64,000 nucleotides of DNA, from positions 5,469 to 69,468 of the forward strand of contig JBBPYD010000169.1 of the NCBI GenBank assembly GCA_038200305.1. Reading direction: 5' to 3'. The notes below the pieces were generated by a model that was given only the letters and a program-made list of their open reading frames with translations, made no database searches and was not told where the DNA came from. Positions 8,747-16,924 of this stretch are shown in pieces (the first letter of the stretch is position 1; the number at the start of each line of letters is the position of its first letter). The position numbers and the translations under genes were made by a program. The DNA comes from JANXXV01 sp038200305. Lineage in GTDB: Bacteria; Acidobacteriota; Terriglobia; Bryobacterales; Bryobacteraceae.

Positions 8747-10407
8747 GCGATATCCCTTTCTCCCCGGCAGCTCCTCTCCCGATGCCAGTCAGCGGCGGCA
8801 GGCTCTGGCTGGGCCTACTGAGCTGGGTCTCGGCGGTTGACCATAAGCAGATTGCAATCCTGTACCTGCTCACCACCACATTCTTTTTCATCATTGGAGG
8901 ATTGGAGGCGTTGCTAATGCGCCTTCAACTTGCGTGGCCAGGACTTCCATTTCTCGATCCGGGAATGTATAACCAGATCTTCACCATGCATGGGACAACC
9001 ATGGTGTTTCTTGTCGTTGTTCCGGCGCTGCTGGGATTCGCAACCTACATGGTTCCTCTCATGATCGGCGCGTCCGATATGGCGTTCCCCCGCCTGAACG
9101 CGCTTAGCTTTTGGTTGTTGCTCTTTGGCGGTCTGCTCCTTTATTTCAGTTTCATTGCGGGCGGGGCTCCTGCCGCAGGCTGGTTCAGCTATGCGCCGCT
9201 TAGCGAAAAGCCGTACTCCTCGCAGACGGGCCTGGATTATTGGGCGTTGGGATTGCTGGGAGTGGGCGTGGGCACCGTCGCGGCCGGACTGAATCTCATC
9301 GTCACGATTTTCGCGCTCCGGACGCCAGGCCAGTCGATTCGCAAGGTTCCGCTTTTCGTGTGGATGGTGCTGGTGAATTCGTTTCTCATTATCGCGGCTC
9401 TGCCGGCGTTGAACGCGTCGCTAGTGATGCTGCTGATTGACCGCCAGTTGAACGCTCATTTCTTTACGCAGCTTGGCGGCGGTTCGCCGGTGCTCTGGCA
9501 ACACTATTTCTGGTCGTTTGGGCATCCGGAAGTCTACATCATGGTCTTGCCGGCATTCGGGATCATCTCCGAGGTGATCCCGGTGTTTTCACGGAAGCCG
9601 ATCTTCGGGTACGGCTTTGTAGCCGCTTCCACGGTCGCCATTGCCCTGCTCAGCCTGGGAGTCTGGGCTCACCACATGTTCGCCCTGGGCCTGGGGCACG
9701 CCTGGGACCTGGCTTTTGGCGCTTCCAGCATGTTGATCGCGGTGCCGACCGGCGTCAAGATTTTCAACTGGATCGCCACCATGTGGGGTGGAACCATCCG
9801 GTTTACCACCTCAATGCTTTTTGCCATGGGATTTTTGATCACATTCACCATTGGCGGACTGAGCGGCGTGACGTTTGCAGTGGTTCCAATCGATTGGCAA
9901 GTGACAGATACGTACTATGTAGTCGCTCACATGCATTATGTCTTGTTCGGCGGAACGCTCTTTGCCATGTTCGCCGGCGTCTATTACTGGTTCCCGAAAA
10001 TGACCGGACGCTTGCTGTCCGAGCCGATAGGGATTCTGCATTTCGGGCTGACGTTTATCGGTTTCAATCTCACGTTCTTCATTCAGCACTTTCTCGGTTT
10101 AGCGGGTATGCCCCGGCGTGTGTACACCTACCCGGACTTTCCGTGGTGGGCCGCGATGAACCTGACCTCCACCATTGGGGCGTTCGTTTTGGGGCTTTCC
10201 GTTCTGGTATTTCTGGCGAACTGGGCGGTGAGTCTGCGCAACGGCCAGGTGGCCGGAGAGAATCCATGGGGCGGCTGGACGCTGGAGTGGGCCACAACGT
10301 CACCGCCGCCGGTCCACAACTTCGACCGGGTGCCTCCGGTGCGAAGCCGCCGCCCTCTGTGGGACCTTGCGCATCCGGAAAATCCGGACTGGAGGCATGG
10401 ACAGTAA
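8743..10407 (+). CDS. coxA: Cytochrome c oxidase subunit I
   Basis: The catalytic heme-copper subunit, 554 residues from the ATG overlapping the coxB stop. Visible ligands are His83 (heme a), His261 with the cross-linked Tyr265 in GHPEVY, the CuB pair His310-His311 in VWAHHMF, and His396/His398 in VVAHMHYVLFGG (the more usual form is AHFHY). Proton-channel residues of A1-type oxidases are all present: Asp112 in SDMAFPRLN for the D channel, Glu263, and Lys339 in VPTGVKIF for the K channel. About twelve membrane helices. It reduces O2 to water and pumps protons. Only 2 bp separate its stop from coxC. Confidence 0.97.
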   Translation: MSDIPFSPAAPLPMPVSGGRLWLGLLSWVSAVDHKQIAILYLLTTTFFFIIGGLEALLMRLQLAWPGLPFLDPGMYNQIFTMHGTTMVFLVVVPALLGFATYMVPLMIGASDMAFPRLNALSFWLLLFGGLLLYFSFIAGGAPAAGWFSYAPLSEKPYSSQTGLDYWALGLLGVGVGTVAAGLNLIVTIFALRTPGQSIRKVPLFVWMVLVNSFLIIAALPALNASLVMLLIDRQLNAHFFTQLGGGSPVLWQHYFWSFGHPEVYIMVLPAFGIISEVIPVFSRKPIFGYGFVAASTVAIALLSLGVWAHHMFALGLGHAWDLAFGASSMLIAVPTGVKIFNWIATMWGGTIRFTTSMLFAMGFLITFTIGGLSGVTFAVVPIDWQVTDTYYVVAHMHYVLFGGTLFAMFAGVYYWFPKMTGRLLSEPIGILHFGLTFIGFNLTFFIQHFLGLAGMPRRVYTYPDFPWWAAMNLTSTIGAFVLGLSVLVFLANWAVSLRNGQVAGENPWGGWTLEWATTSPPPVHNFDRVPPVRSRRPLWDLAHPENPDWRHGQ

Positions 10408-10409
10408 TC

Positions 10410-10967
10410 ATGCAAATGGAGAAGAGCAAGATGATCATGGCCTGGTTTCTCGCTTCCGAGGCGGCATTTTTCGGCTTTCTAATCCTTGCTTATATCTATT
10501 ATCGAAATGCGATATCGAGCGGCCCGACCGCGAAGAGCAGCCTCGATCCCAGCGTCACCGCCATCTATACAGTCCTGCTGATCGCAAGCAGCGGAACCGT
10601 TTGGATAGCACAGAACAAGCTGAAGGCTAACCGCCGTTCCGATTTTCGGGGCTGGTTGCTCGTCACTGTCGCTCTTGGCGCCATTTTTCTCGTCGGGCAA
10701 GGGCTTGAGTACGCGCGATTGTTACGTCATGACGTGACCATTAGCAGGAACTTGTTCGGCAGCTCTTTCTTTACGCTCACCGGCTTTCATGGCCTGCACG
10801 TGTTGATCGGTTTGGCGATGCTCACGACCATGCTCGGAATGGCCTGGTTTTCCTCAATCGGCAGCAAGGAATGGATTGCCTTCGAGAGCATTGCTCTGTA
10901 CTGGCATTTTGTCGATGTTGTTTGGATCGTGATTTTCAGCATTATTTATCTGGGGGCCCTACTATGA
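10410..10967 (+). CDS. coxC: Cytochrome c oxidase subunit III
   Basis: The ATG at 10410, two bases after the coxA stop, gives 185 residues (MQMEKSKMIMAWFLASEAAFF). Five hydrophobic segments are visible, including the hallmark GFHGLHVLIGLAM and the C-terminal ALYWHFVDVVWIVIFSIIYL, both diagnostic of subunit III. The open frame extends about 600 bases upstream into coxA, but that part is only an overlapping frame. The short five-helix form is usual for caa3-type operons. Its TGA overlaps the ATG of ctaG. Confidence 0.94.
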   Translation: MQMEKSKMIMAWFLASEAAFFGFLILAYIYYRNAISSGPTAKSSLDPSVTAIYTVLLIASSGTVWIAQNKLKANRRSDFRGWLLVTVALGAIFLVGQGLEYARLLRHDVTISRNLFGSSFFTLTGFHGLHVLIGLAMLTTMLGMAWFSSIGSKEWIAFESIALYWHFVDVVWIVIFSIIYLGALL

Positions 10968-11761
10968 CGAGCTGGGAATTCCTAACCTCGGCATGGGACT
11001 GGAAACCATCGGTGCTCATCGGGTGCATCGCTCTCCTGATTGCTTATACGGTTGCCGTGAGGTTGCATTTTACGCGGAGATTCCTGGCGTTTCTGGCAGC
11101 GATCATTCTCTTGCTGGTGGCGCTGGCATCGCCGCTGGACCGGCTCGCAGACGATTACCTCTTCAGCGCACATATGGCCAAGCACATGCTGCTGGTGCTG
11201 GTTATTCCTGCGCTTCTCCTGATGGGTACACCAAGCCGCGCGATGCGGAAAATCGTCTGGCGGCCGTTGATCCGACTCAACGTGCCGCTCTTTACCTGGA
11301 CCGTTGGAATCGCAGCGATGGCGCTCTGGCATATACCCGCGCTATTCAATGCCGCTCTTGCCAGCCAGCCTCTCCACATTCTGGAGCATCTGAGCCTGCT
11401 TGCTGCGGGAACCATCTTCTGGTGGCCGGTGCTGTCGCCTTTGCGGGAAGAGCGGCTTTCGCCGGTCCCCTCCGCCGTTGCCTATCTATTTTCGGCGTGT
11501 CTGGCGTGTACAGTGATCGGGATTCTACTGACGTTTACATCGCCAGGGACGTACTCGATTCCCAACGTTGTGAATAGGGACGGCCGTGTACTGGCTCTCG
11601 TTCGAGACGGGTGGGGCATTTCAGCCGAAACAGATCAACAGATGGCTGGACTGCTCATGTGGGTTCCGGGCTGTCTAATCTACCTCTCAGCCATCATGGC
11701 GATGTTTGCCCGTTGGTATCGCTCCAAAGACTACGTTAGCGCCGAAGGAGAGATTGCCTGA
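10964..11761 (+). CDS. ctaG: CtaG-type cytochrome oxidase assembly protein
   Basis: A 265-residue membrane protein that starts with ATG at 10964 inside the coxC stop (ATGA). Seven or so hydrophobic helices, with the family hallmark SAHMAKHMLLVLVIPALLLMG near residues 65-85 and ASPLDRLADDYL just before it. Histidines in the HMAKHM motif are candidate copper ligands. In Bacillus CtaG is needed for a functional caa3 oxidase, probably through CuB insertion. Its position straight after coxC fits that role. Its stop overlaps the next ATG by one base (TGATG). Confidence 0.9.
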   Translation: MTSWEFLTSAWDWKPSVLIGCIALLIAYTVAVRLHFTRRFLAFLAAIILLLVALASPLDRLADDYLFSAHMAKHMLLVLVIPALLLMGTPSRAMRKIVWRPLIRLNVPLFTWTVGIAAMALWHIPALFNAALASQPLHILEHLSLLAAGTIFWWPVLSPLREERLSPVPSAVAYLFSACLACTVIGILLTFTSPGTYSIPNVVNRDGRVLALVRDGWGISAETDQQMAGLLMWVPGCLIYLSAIMAMFARWYRSKDYVSAEGEIA

Positions 11762-11967
11762 TGACTGAGCTTTCAAAACCGGAAGGCTGGAATAAGCCTC
11801 GTCCCACAACCTTGCCGTCTCCTTCGTATTGGCCGGCGGCGCTGGCCCTGGGAATCGTTCTCGTGCTTTTGGGCATCATCACGACAATCCTGATCTCGAT
11901 TGCCGGCTTGGCTCTTTCGGTATTCGCCCTTCGCGGCTGGATTGGAGATGTGCGGAATGAATCCTGA
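11761..11967 (+). CDS. Small membrane protein between ctaG and Rieske gene
   Basis: A 68-residue protein translated from the ATG of a TGATG junction with ctaG. The N-terminus is polar and proline-rich, followed by one long or two short hydrophobic segments (WPAALALGIVLVLLGIITTILISIAGLALSV in pieces) and a charged C-terminus. The tight coupling on both sides (it overlaps the Rieske start by 11 bp) supports a real gene. Small subunit IV-like proteins are common in such operons, so an accessory oxidase or supercomplex subunit is the likely role, but no family motif is recognised. Confidence 0.7.
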   Translation: MTELSKPEGWNKPRPTTLPSPSYWPAALALGIVLVLLGIITTILISIAGLALSVFALRGWIGDVRNES

Positions 11968-12457
11968 TTGCGGGAACATCACGCCGCAGCGGCGGAAATT
12001 TCTCGCGCGGCTTAGTCTAGGGCTTGGCGGACTCGGGGCAGCGTTCGTCGGGGTCCCAGTACTTGGATTTCTTCTCCGGCCCTTGCTGAGCAGTGTTGCG
12101 GAAGAGTGGCGGTCCGTTGGACGTACAGACAGTTTCCAACAGGGCCACACGGTGGAAGTGAGCTTTCAAGACGCCTCGCCGCTGGCTTGGGCCGGCGTGA
12201 CCGGGAAAACAGCCGCCTGGCTGCGCCGGGAAGGCGATCACCGGTTCACGGCATTTTCCGTCAACTGCACACATCTCGGCTGCCCCGTGCGGTGGCTGCC
12301 CGATGCGGATCTGTTTATGTGTCCCTGTCACGGAGGCGTTTACTACAAGAACGGTGAAGTGGCGGCTGGACCTCCGCCCAAGCCGTTAACGCAATACCCG
12401 GTGAGAGTGCGAGGTGGCCTGGTTGAGATTCTCACCAGACCAACTCCGATTACCTAA
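11957..12457 (+). CDS. Rieske [2Fe-2S] subunit of a cytochrome bc complex
   Basis: Starting at ATG 11957 the product has 166 residues. The N-terminus contains a twin-arginine pattern (PQRRKFLARL) followed by a hydrophobic stretch, as in Rieske proteins exported by Tat and kept as membrane anchors. The cluster-binding motifs are CTHLGC (Cys104, His106, disulfide Cys109) and CPCHGG (Cys122, His125, disulfide Cys124). PPPKPLTQYPVRV follows as usual. It takes one electron from quinol at the Qo site of cytochrome b, encoded 14 bp downstream. It overlaps the preceding small gene by 11 bp. Confidence 0.95.
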   Translation: MNPDCGNITPQRRKFLARLSLGLGGLGAAFVGVPVLGFLLRPLLSSVAEEWRSVGRTDSFQQGHTVEVSFQDASPLAWAGVTGKTAAWLRREGDHRFTAFSVNCTHLGCPVRWLPDADLFMCPCHGGVYYKNGEVAAGPPPKPLTQYPVRVRGGLVEILTRPTPIT

Positions 12458-12471
12458 GAGCGGGAGCAAAT

Positions 12472-13896
12472 TTGCATTTGTTGAAGAAAGCCTGGGCCTG
12501 GTTCGACGACCGCACCGATCTATCGAAAGTGCTTGGTCCAATCCTGCGCCATCCAGTGCCCCCCGGTACGGGATGGAAGTACGTGTTTGGCAGCGCAACT
12601 CTGTTTTCGTTTTTTGTTCAGGTAGTAACCGGGATCGCCCTGGCCACAGCCTATGTTTCTTCAGCAGGCCAGGCGTATGACGCCCTCCAGTGGATCACCA
12701 ACAAAGCCGCGTTCGGCAACATTCTTCGCGGGATGCATTACTTCGGCGCGTCCGCGATGGTGTTGATGGCCGGCATCCATATGATCCGCACCTTCCTTAC
12801 GGGATCTTACAAATTCCCCAGGGAGATGAATTGGATACTCGGCGTGGTGCTTTTAGGGCTGACGATCCTAATGGGTTTCACCGGCCAATTGCTGCGTTGG
12901 GATCAGGACGGCGTATGGTCCACAATCGTTGCTGCCGAACAGGCCGGCCGTGTTCCGCTGATCGGACATTGGCTTGCAAAGCTGATACTTGGCGGGACAA
13001 CGGTGGGCGGCGCGACGCTCAGCCGTTTCTTTGCCTATCATGTCTTCTTCATTCCGGCGCTGATCTTCGCCTTCGTCGGCTTGCACCTGTTTTTGGTGTT
13101 GCGGCACGGCATCTCAGAGCCTCCCAGGGCGGGGCACCCGGTTGATCCGAAAACCTACAAGGCCTGGTATGCGGATTTGCTAAAGCGGGAAGGCAGGCCG
13201 TTTTGGCCGGATGCCGCCTGGCGGGATGTGGTGTTCGGAGTGGCGGTGGTCATTGGCATAGTGGTGCTCGCCTGGATCTTCGGCCCTCCGCAATTGACCG
13301 GGCCTCCCGATCCCACCATCATTGAGGCGTATCCTAGGCCCGACTGGTATCTGCTCTGGTATTTTGCCGTGCTCGCGCAGCTTCCGCATGGAACCGAATC
13401 GTACGTGATTGTTCTGGCGCCGCTTACAGCCGGCCTGGTTCTATTGCTTCTGCCGATCTTTTTCAATAAGGGGGAACGAAGTCCTTCCCGCCGGCCCTGG
13501 GCTGTCGCGATCGTTATTTTGGCGATCATAGGGATCGGTACTCTGTGGATAGCCGGCCAGAGATCACCCTGGTCCCCCGATTTTTCAGCCCGCCCATTGT
13601 CACCGGAAACCGTTCATGCGAGCAACGGTCCGATTGCCGACGGCGCCCAACTCTTTTACAGGAAGGGTTGCGAGTACTGCCATACCGTTTCCGGGCAGGG
13701 AGGGCAGCGAGGTCCGGACCTCACCGCCGTGGGAGATCGATTGACCGCCGATCAGATGACCATACGGATTCTGAACGGTGGAAATAATATGCCGGCATAC
13801 GCGGGAAATCTAAAGCCTCAAGAGCTGAATGCTCTTCTGGCGTTTCTGCGCTCCCGCGATCCGGCGGCTCAGGCTAACAGCAAACAGGAGAAATAA
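12472..13896 (+). CDS. Cytochrome b fused to a C-terminal cytochrome c
   Basis: A 474-residue protein starting with TTG at 12472, preceded by CGGGAG as ribosome-binding site. The heme-binding histidine pairs are His89/His103 and His190/His205; the second pair has 14 residues between, as in b6-type proteins. PDWY at 290-293 corresponds to the Qo-site PEWY motif. After the last helices comes an extra class I cytochrome c with GCEYCHTVSGQ (Cys400, Cys403, His404) and a possible axial Met in NNMPAYAG. Thus cytochrome b and the cytochrome c electron acceptor are one polypeptide. With the Rieske protein it forms a quinol oxidising complex likely to couple directly to the fused-heme CoxB. Confidence 0.94.
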   Translation: MHLLKKAWAWFDDRTDLSKVLGPILRHPVPPGTGWKYVFGSATLFSFFVQVVTGIALATAYVSSAGQAYDALQWITNKAAFGNILRGMHYFGASAMVLMAGIHMIRTFLTGSYKFPREMNWILGVVLLGLTILMGFTGQLLRWDQDGVWSTIVAAEQAGRVPLIGHWLAKLILGGTTVGGATLSRFFAYHVFFIPALIFAFVGLHLFLVLRHGISEPPRAGHPVDPKTYKAWYADLLKREGRPFWPDAAWRDVVFGVAVVIGIVVLAWIFGPPQLTGPPDPTIIEAYPRPDWYLLWYFAVLAQLPHGTESYVIVLAPLTAGLVLLLLPIFFNKGERSPSRRPWAVAIVILAIIGIGTLWIAGQRSPWSPDFSARPLSPETVHASNGPIADGAQLFYRKGCEYCHTVSGQGGQRGPDLTAVGDRLTADQMTIRILNGGNNMPAYAGNLKPQELNALLAFLRSRDPAAQANSKQEK

Positions 13897-13898
13897 GC

Positions 13899-15650
13899 AT
13901 GGCTAAGACAACAGCGGATTTACTGATCGAGAGATTGATCGATTGGGACGTGAAAACGATATTTGGTTTTCCAGGCGATGGAATCAACGGCATATTCGAA
14001 GCCCTTCGAACTCGCCAGGATAAGATCCAATTTATCCAGGTCCGTCACGAGGAAGCCGCCGCCTTCGCCGCGTGCGGCTATGCCAAGTACACGGGACGGC
14101 TTGGTGTATGCCTGGCGACGTCCGGCCCCGGCGGCATCCATCTGCTGAACGGACTATACGATGCCAAGTGCGATGGACAACCGGTGCTTGCCATCACCGG
14201 CCACACCTTCCATGACCTGATTGGCACCCACTATCAGCAGGACGTGGATCTAGACAAGCTGTACATGGATGTAGCGGCCTACAATCAGCGCGTGATGGGG
14301 CCGGCGCATGTGGTGAATGTGCTGGACGAAGCGATCAAGACGTCGCTCGCGCGCCGCACGGTTTCGCACATTACCATCCCCAAGGACATTCAGGAGTGGA
14401 CGTCGAAGGACCAACGCACTTCGGCCAATGTTCCCAAACACAGTTCAGATACCTACACCGCCGCTTATCCTGTACCTCCGCAGGCTGCGCTGCAAGCTGC
14501 CGCGGATCTCATCAACAAAGGTTCCAAGGTCGCCATTCTTGCGGGCCGCGGTTGTCTTCGCGCACGCGAGGAAGTGCTGGAACTGGCGAAGACCGTTGCG
14601 GGTCCAATCGTGAAGCCGTTGCTGGGAAAGGCGGTTGTACCGGATAAAAGTCCTTACACCACCGGCGGAATCGGACTGCTGGGCACCGCTCCCTCGCAGG
14701 ACGCATTGCAAGAGTGCGACACGCTCATTGTGGCAGGCACCAGCTTCCCTTACATGGAGTTCTATCCCAAGCCGGGCAAGGCGAAAACGGTTCAAATCGA
14801 TATCGATTCCACCCGCATAGGCCTACGTCATCCCGCCGACGCCGGCCTGGTGGGCGATTGCCGCACGGTCTTGCGAGCCTTGCTCCCGCTGCTTGAGGCG
14901 AAGAAGGACGACAGCTTCCTGAAGAAATCGCAGAAGCGCATGGAGAGCTGGAACAAGCTAATGGAAGAACGCGGCACCCGCACCGACATGCCGATGAAAC
15001 CGCAAGTGGTCACGTATGAGTTGAACAAGCTGCTTAACAGCGATGCGATCGTCTCGTCGGACAGCGGCACCATCGCCACCTGGAGCGCGCGTTACATCGA
15101 TATCAAGGATACGATGCAGTTCTCACTGTCCGGACTGCTCGCGACCATGGGGAACGGTCTGCCCTACAGCATCGGCGCCGCGGTCGCTTATCCGGACCGC
15201 CAGGTGGTGTGCGTTGTGGGCGACGGCGGCCTCACGATGCTGATGGGCGAAATTGCCACCTTGGTTAAGTACAACCTGAACGTCAAGGTGATCGTCATCA
15301 AAAATAACGTTCTGGGCGAGATCAAATGGGAACAAATGGTGCTCGATGGGAATCCACAGTTTGGAGTGCAACTGCAGCCGATCGATTTCGCGGGTTTCGC
15401 GGTCAATTGCGGAGCCGCTGGATTCACCATAGAGCGTCCGGAAGAAGCCGCGTCCGTGCTTCGCCAGGCGTTGGCCCATCCCGGACCCGCGGTGATCCAG
15501 GCCGTTGTCGATCCAAGCGAGCCGCCCATGCCCGGCCAGGTCAATACGGAGCAGGCGGTGCACTTTGCCGAAGCCCTGCTGAAAGGCCAGAAGGAAGGAT
15601 GGAAAATCATCAAGACCGTAATGGAGGACAAAATCCGTGAAGTCATTTAA
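13899..15650 (+). CDS. ThDP-dependent pyruvate oxidase/dehydrogenase-like enzyme
   Basis: A 583-residue protein with the three-domain layout of the acetolactate synthase and pyruvate oxidase family. The N-terminal ThDP domain carries the activating glutamate in QVRHEEAAAFAACG (Glu51). The central domain has a PVKPLLGK-type segment (VKPLLGKAVVPDKSPYTTG) typical of POX/PoxB. The C-terminal domain has the ThDP/Mg motif VVGDGGLTML followed by VIKNN about 25-30 residues on. Pyruvate to acetate with electrons passed to quinone or to O2 is the likely reaction, but related decarboxylases cannot be excluded. It begins 3 bp after the cytochrome b gene stops, so it probably belongs to the same transcript. 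Confidence 0.86.
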   Translation: MAKTTADLLIERLIDWDVKTIFGFPGDGINGIFEALRTRQDKIQFIQVRHEEAAAFAACGYAKYTGRLGVCLATSGPGGIHLLNGLYDAKCDGQPVLAITGHTFHDLIGTHYQQDVDLDKLYMDVAAYNQRVMGPAHVVNVLDEAIKTSLARRTVSHITIPKDIQEWTSKDQRTSANVPKHSSDTYTAAYPVPPQAALQAAADLINKGSKVAILAGRGCLRAREEVLELAKTVAGPIVKPLLGKAVVPDKSPYTTGGIGLLGTAPSQDALQECDTLIVAGTSFPYMEFYPKPGKAKTVQIDIDSTRIGLRHPADAGLVGDCRTVLRALLPLLEAKKDDSFLKKSQKRMESWNKLMEERGTRTDMPMKPQVVTYELNKLLNSDAIVSSDSGTIATWSARYIDIKDTMQFSLSGLLATMGNGLPYSIGAAVAYPDRQVVCVVGDGGLTMLMGEIATLVKYNLNVKVIVIKNNVLGEIKWEQMVLDGNPQFGVQLQPIDFAGFAVNCGAAGFTIERPEEAASVLRQALAHPGPAVIQAVVDPSEPPMPGQVNTEQAVHFAEALLKGQKEGWKIIKTVMEDKIREVI

Positions 15651-16914
15651 CCCGACCATGCCGCTCCCCCGCCGGAGCCTGCCTGGGATGGCGCACGTGC
15701 GCCAGGATCTACCCTCGGATCACATTGACGATGTCCGCGGCGACGTCAGGCAGAAGTTGATGGATTCCGGACTACGCGAAAAGGTGAAACCCGGCGCCAG
15801 GGTGGCGATCACCGCAGGCAGCCGCGGCATCGGGGGCCTTGTCGAGCTTTTGTCCGGAATCGTGGATGCGGTGAAATCCTGCGGCGGTGAACCATTCATC
15901 ATTCCCGCGATGGGAAGCCATGGCGGGGCGACACCGGAAGGGCAGGCGGAAATACTGCACCGGCTCGGGGTAAACGAGCAATCCACTGGAGCGCCCATCC
16001 GTGCAACCATGGACACGCAGGAACTCGGGGCCTCGGAGAACGGCGCTATCGCTCATCTGGACCGGTTCGCTGCCGAAGCCGACGGCATCATTGTTTTGGG
16101 ACGGACCAAGACGCATCCCGAATCGGTGGGCGAGCTGGCCTCCGGCTTGCTGAAGATGTGTACTATCGGGTTGGGCAAGCAGGTGGGCGCTCATCAGGCG
16201 CACAGCCACGTTCTATGGGATTCAGTGCGGGCCGTGCCCAAGGTGCAATTGGCCAAATCGAAAATCCTGTTTGGCGTGCCGGTGGTGGAAAACGGCTACA
16301 GGCAGCCGTGCGCAATCGAAGTGGTGCCGCCCACCTACGAAGCCTTTCTCGAAGCCGACATGCGTCTGCTCCGTTTCGCCAAGAAGCATCTTGCCCGAAT
16401 CCCGTTTGAGGATCTGGATCTTTTGATCGTCGACGAGTTGGGAAAAACGATCTCCGGAGGCGGGATGGACCCCAACATCATCGGGCTCTGGAGGAATTCG
16501 GATGCGCCCCACAAACCGGACTACCGGCGCATCGTGGTTCTCTCTCTTACCTATCCCTCGCTCGGAAACGGACTGGGGATCGGGATGGCGGATTTCACAA
16601 CGCGCCGATTCCTCGATTCCTACGACCCGGCCGTCAGCTATGTGAATCTGCTGACCGCGTCGGAACCCGGCGGCAATACTCGCGAAGGGCCACTTCCGCT
16701 GGCGCTCGATTCCGATCAGGAAGCCATTGAAGTGGGTCTCTTCTCATCGCTCGCCGGCCCTGCTCCACGCATTTGCCGTATCAAGAATACGGCCAAGCTG
16801 GATGAACTGTGGGTCTCGGAATCGCTGCTGGATGAAGTGAAGCGAAATCCGAAGCTTGACGTGCTTCAGCCCCCTTCTCCGCTGCCGTTCAACCAAACAG
16901 GAAACCTGTTCTAA
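15637..16914 (+). CDS. Lactate racemase (LarA) domain-like protein
   Basis: A 425-residue protein with the LarA/DUF2088 signature: GARVAITAGSRGIGG near residues 54-68, then PAMGSHGGATPEGQAEIL, and GRTKTHPESVGELASGLLKM with histidines in the region where LarA binds its nickel-pincer cofactor. The usual C-terminal LarA pattern is less clear, and no cofactor genes (larB, larC, larE) are in the window, so racemase activity is not certain. The start is either GTG at 15637, overlapping the previous stop by 14 bp, or ATG at 15658 (MPLPRRSLPGM). The neighbours, a pyruvate enzyme and a D-lactate/glycolate-type dehydrogenase, make a hydroxy-acid role plausible. Confidence 0.78.
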   Translation: MKSFNPTMPLPRRSLPGMAHVRQDLPSDHIDDVRGDVRQKLMDSGLREKVKPGARVAITAGSRGIGGLVELLSGIVDAVKSCGGEPFIIPAMGSHGGATPEGQAEILHRLGVNEQSTGAPIRATMDTQELGASENGAIAHLDRFAAEADGIIVLGRTKTHPESVGELASGLLKMCTIGLGKQVGAHQAHSHVLWDSVRAVPKVQLAKSKILFGVPVVENGYRQPCAIEVVPPTYEAFLEADMRLLRFAKKHLARIPFEDLDLLIVDELGKTISGGGMDPNIIGLWRNSDAPHKPDYRRIVVLSLTYPSLGNGLGIGMADFTTRRFLDSYDPAVSYVNLLTASEPGGNTREGPLPLALDSDQEAIEVGLFSSLAGPAPRICRIKNTAKLDELWVSESLLDEVKRNPKLDVLQPPSPLPFNQTGNLF

Positions 16915-16924
16915 AGGAACTCTC

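Noticed and set aside
9783..10409. N-terminal extension of the subunit III frame
   Set aside because: Lies inside coxA in another frame; the ATG at 10410 two bases after the coxA stop fits the family start.
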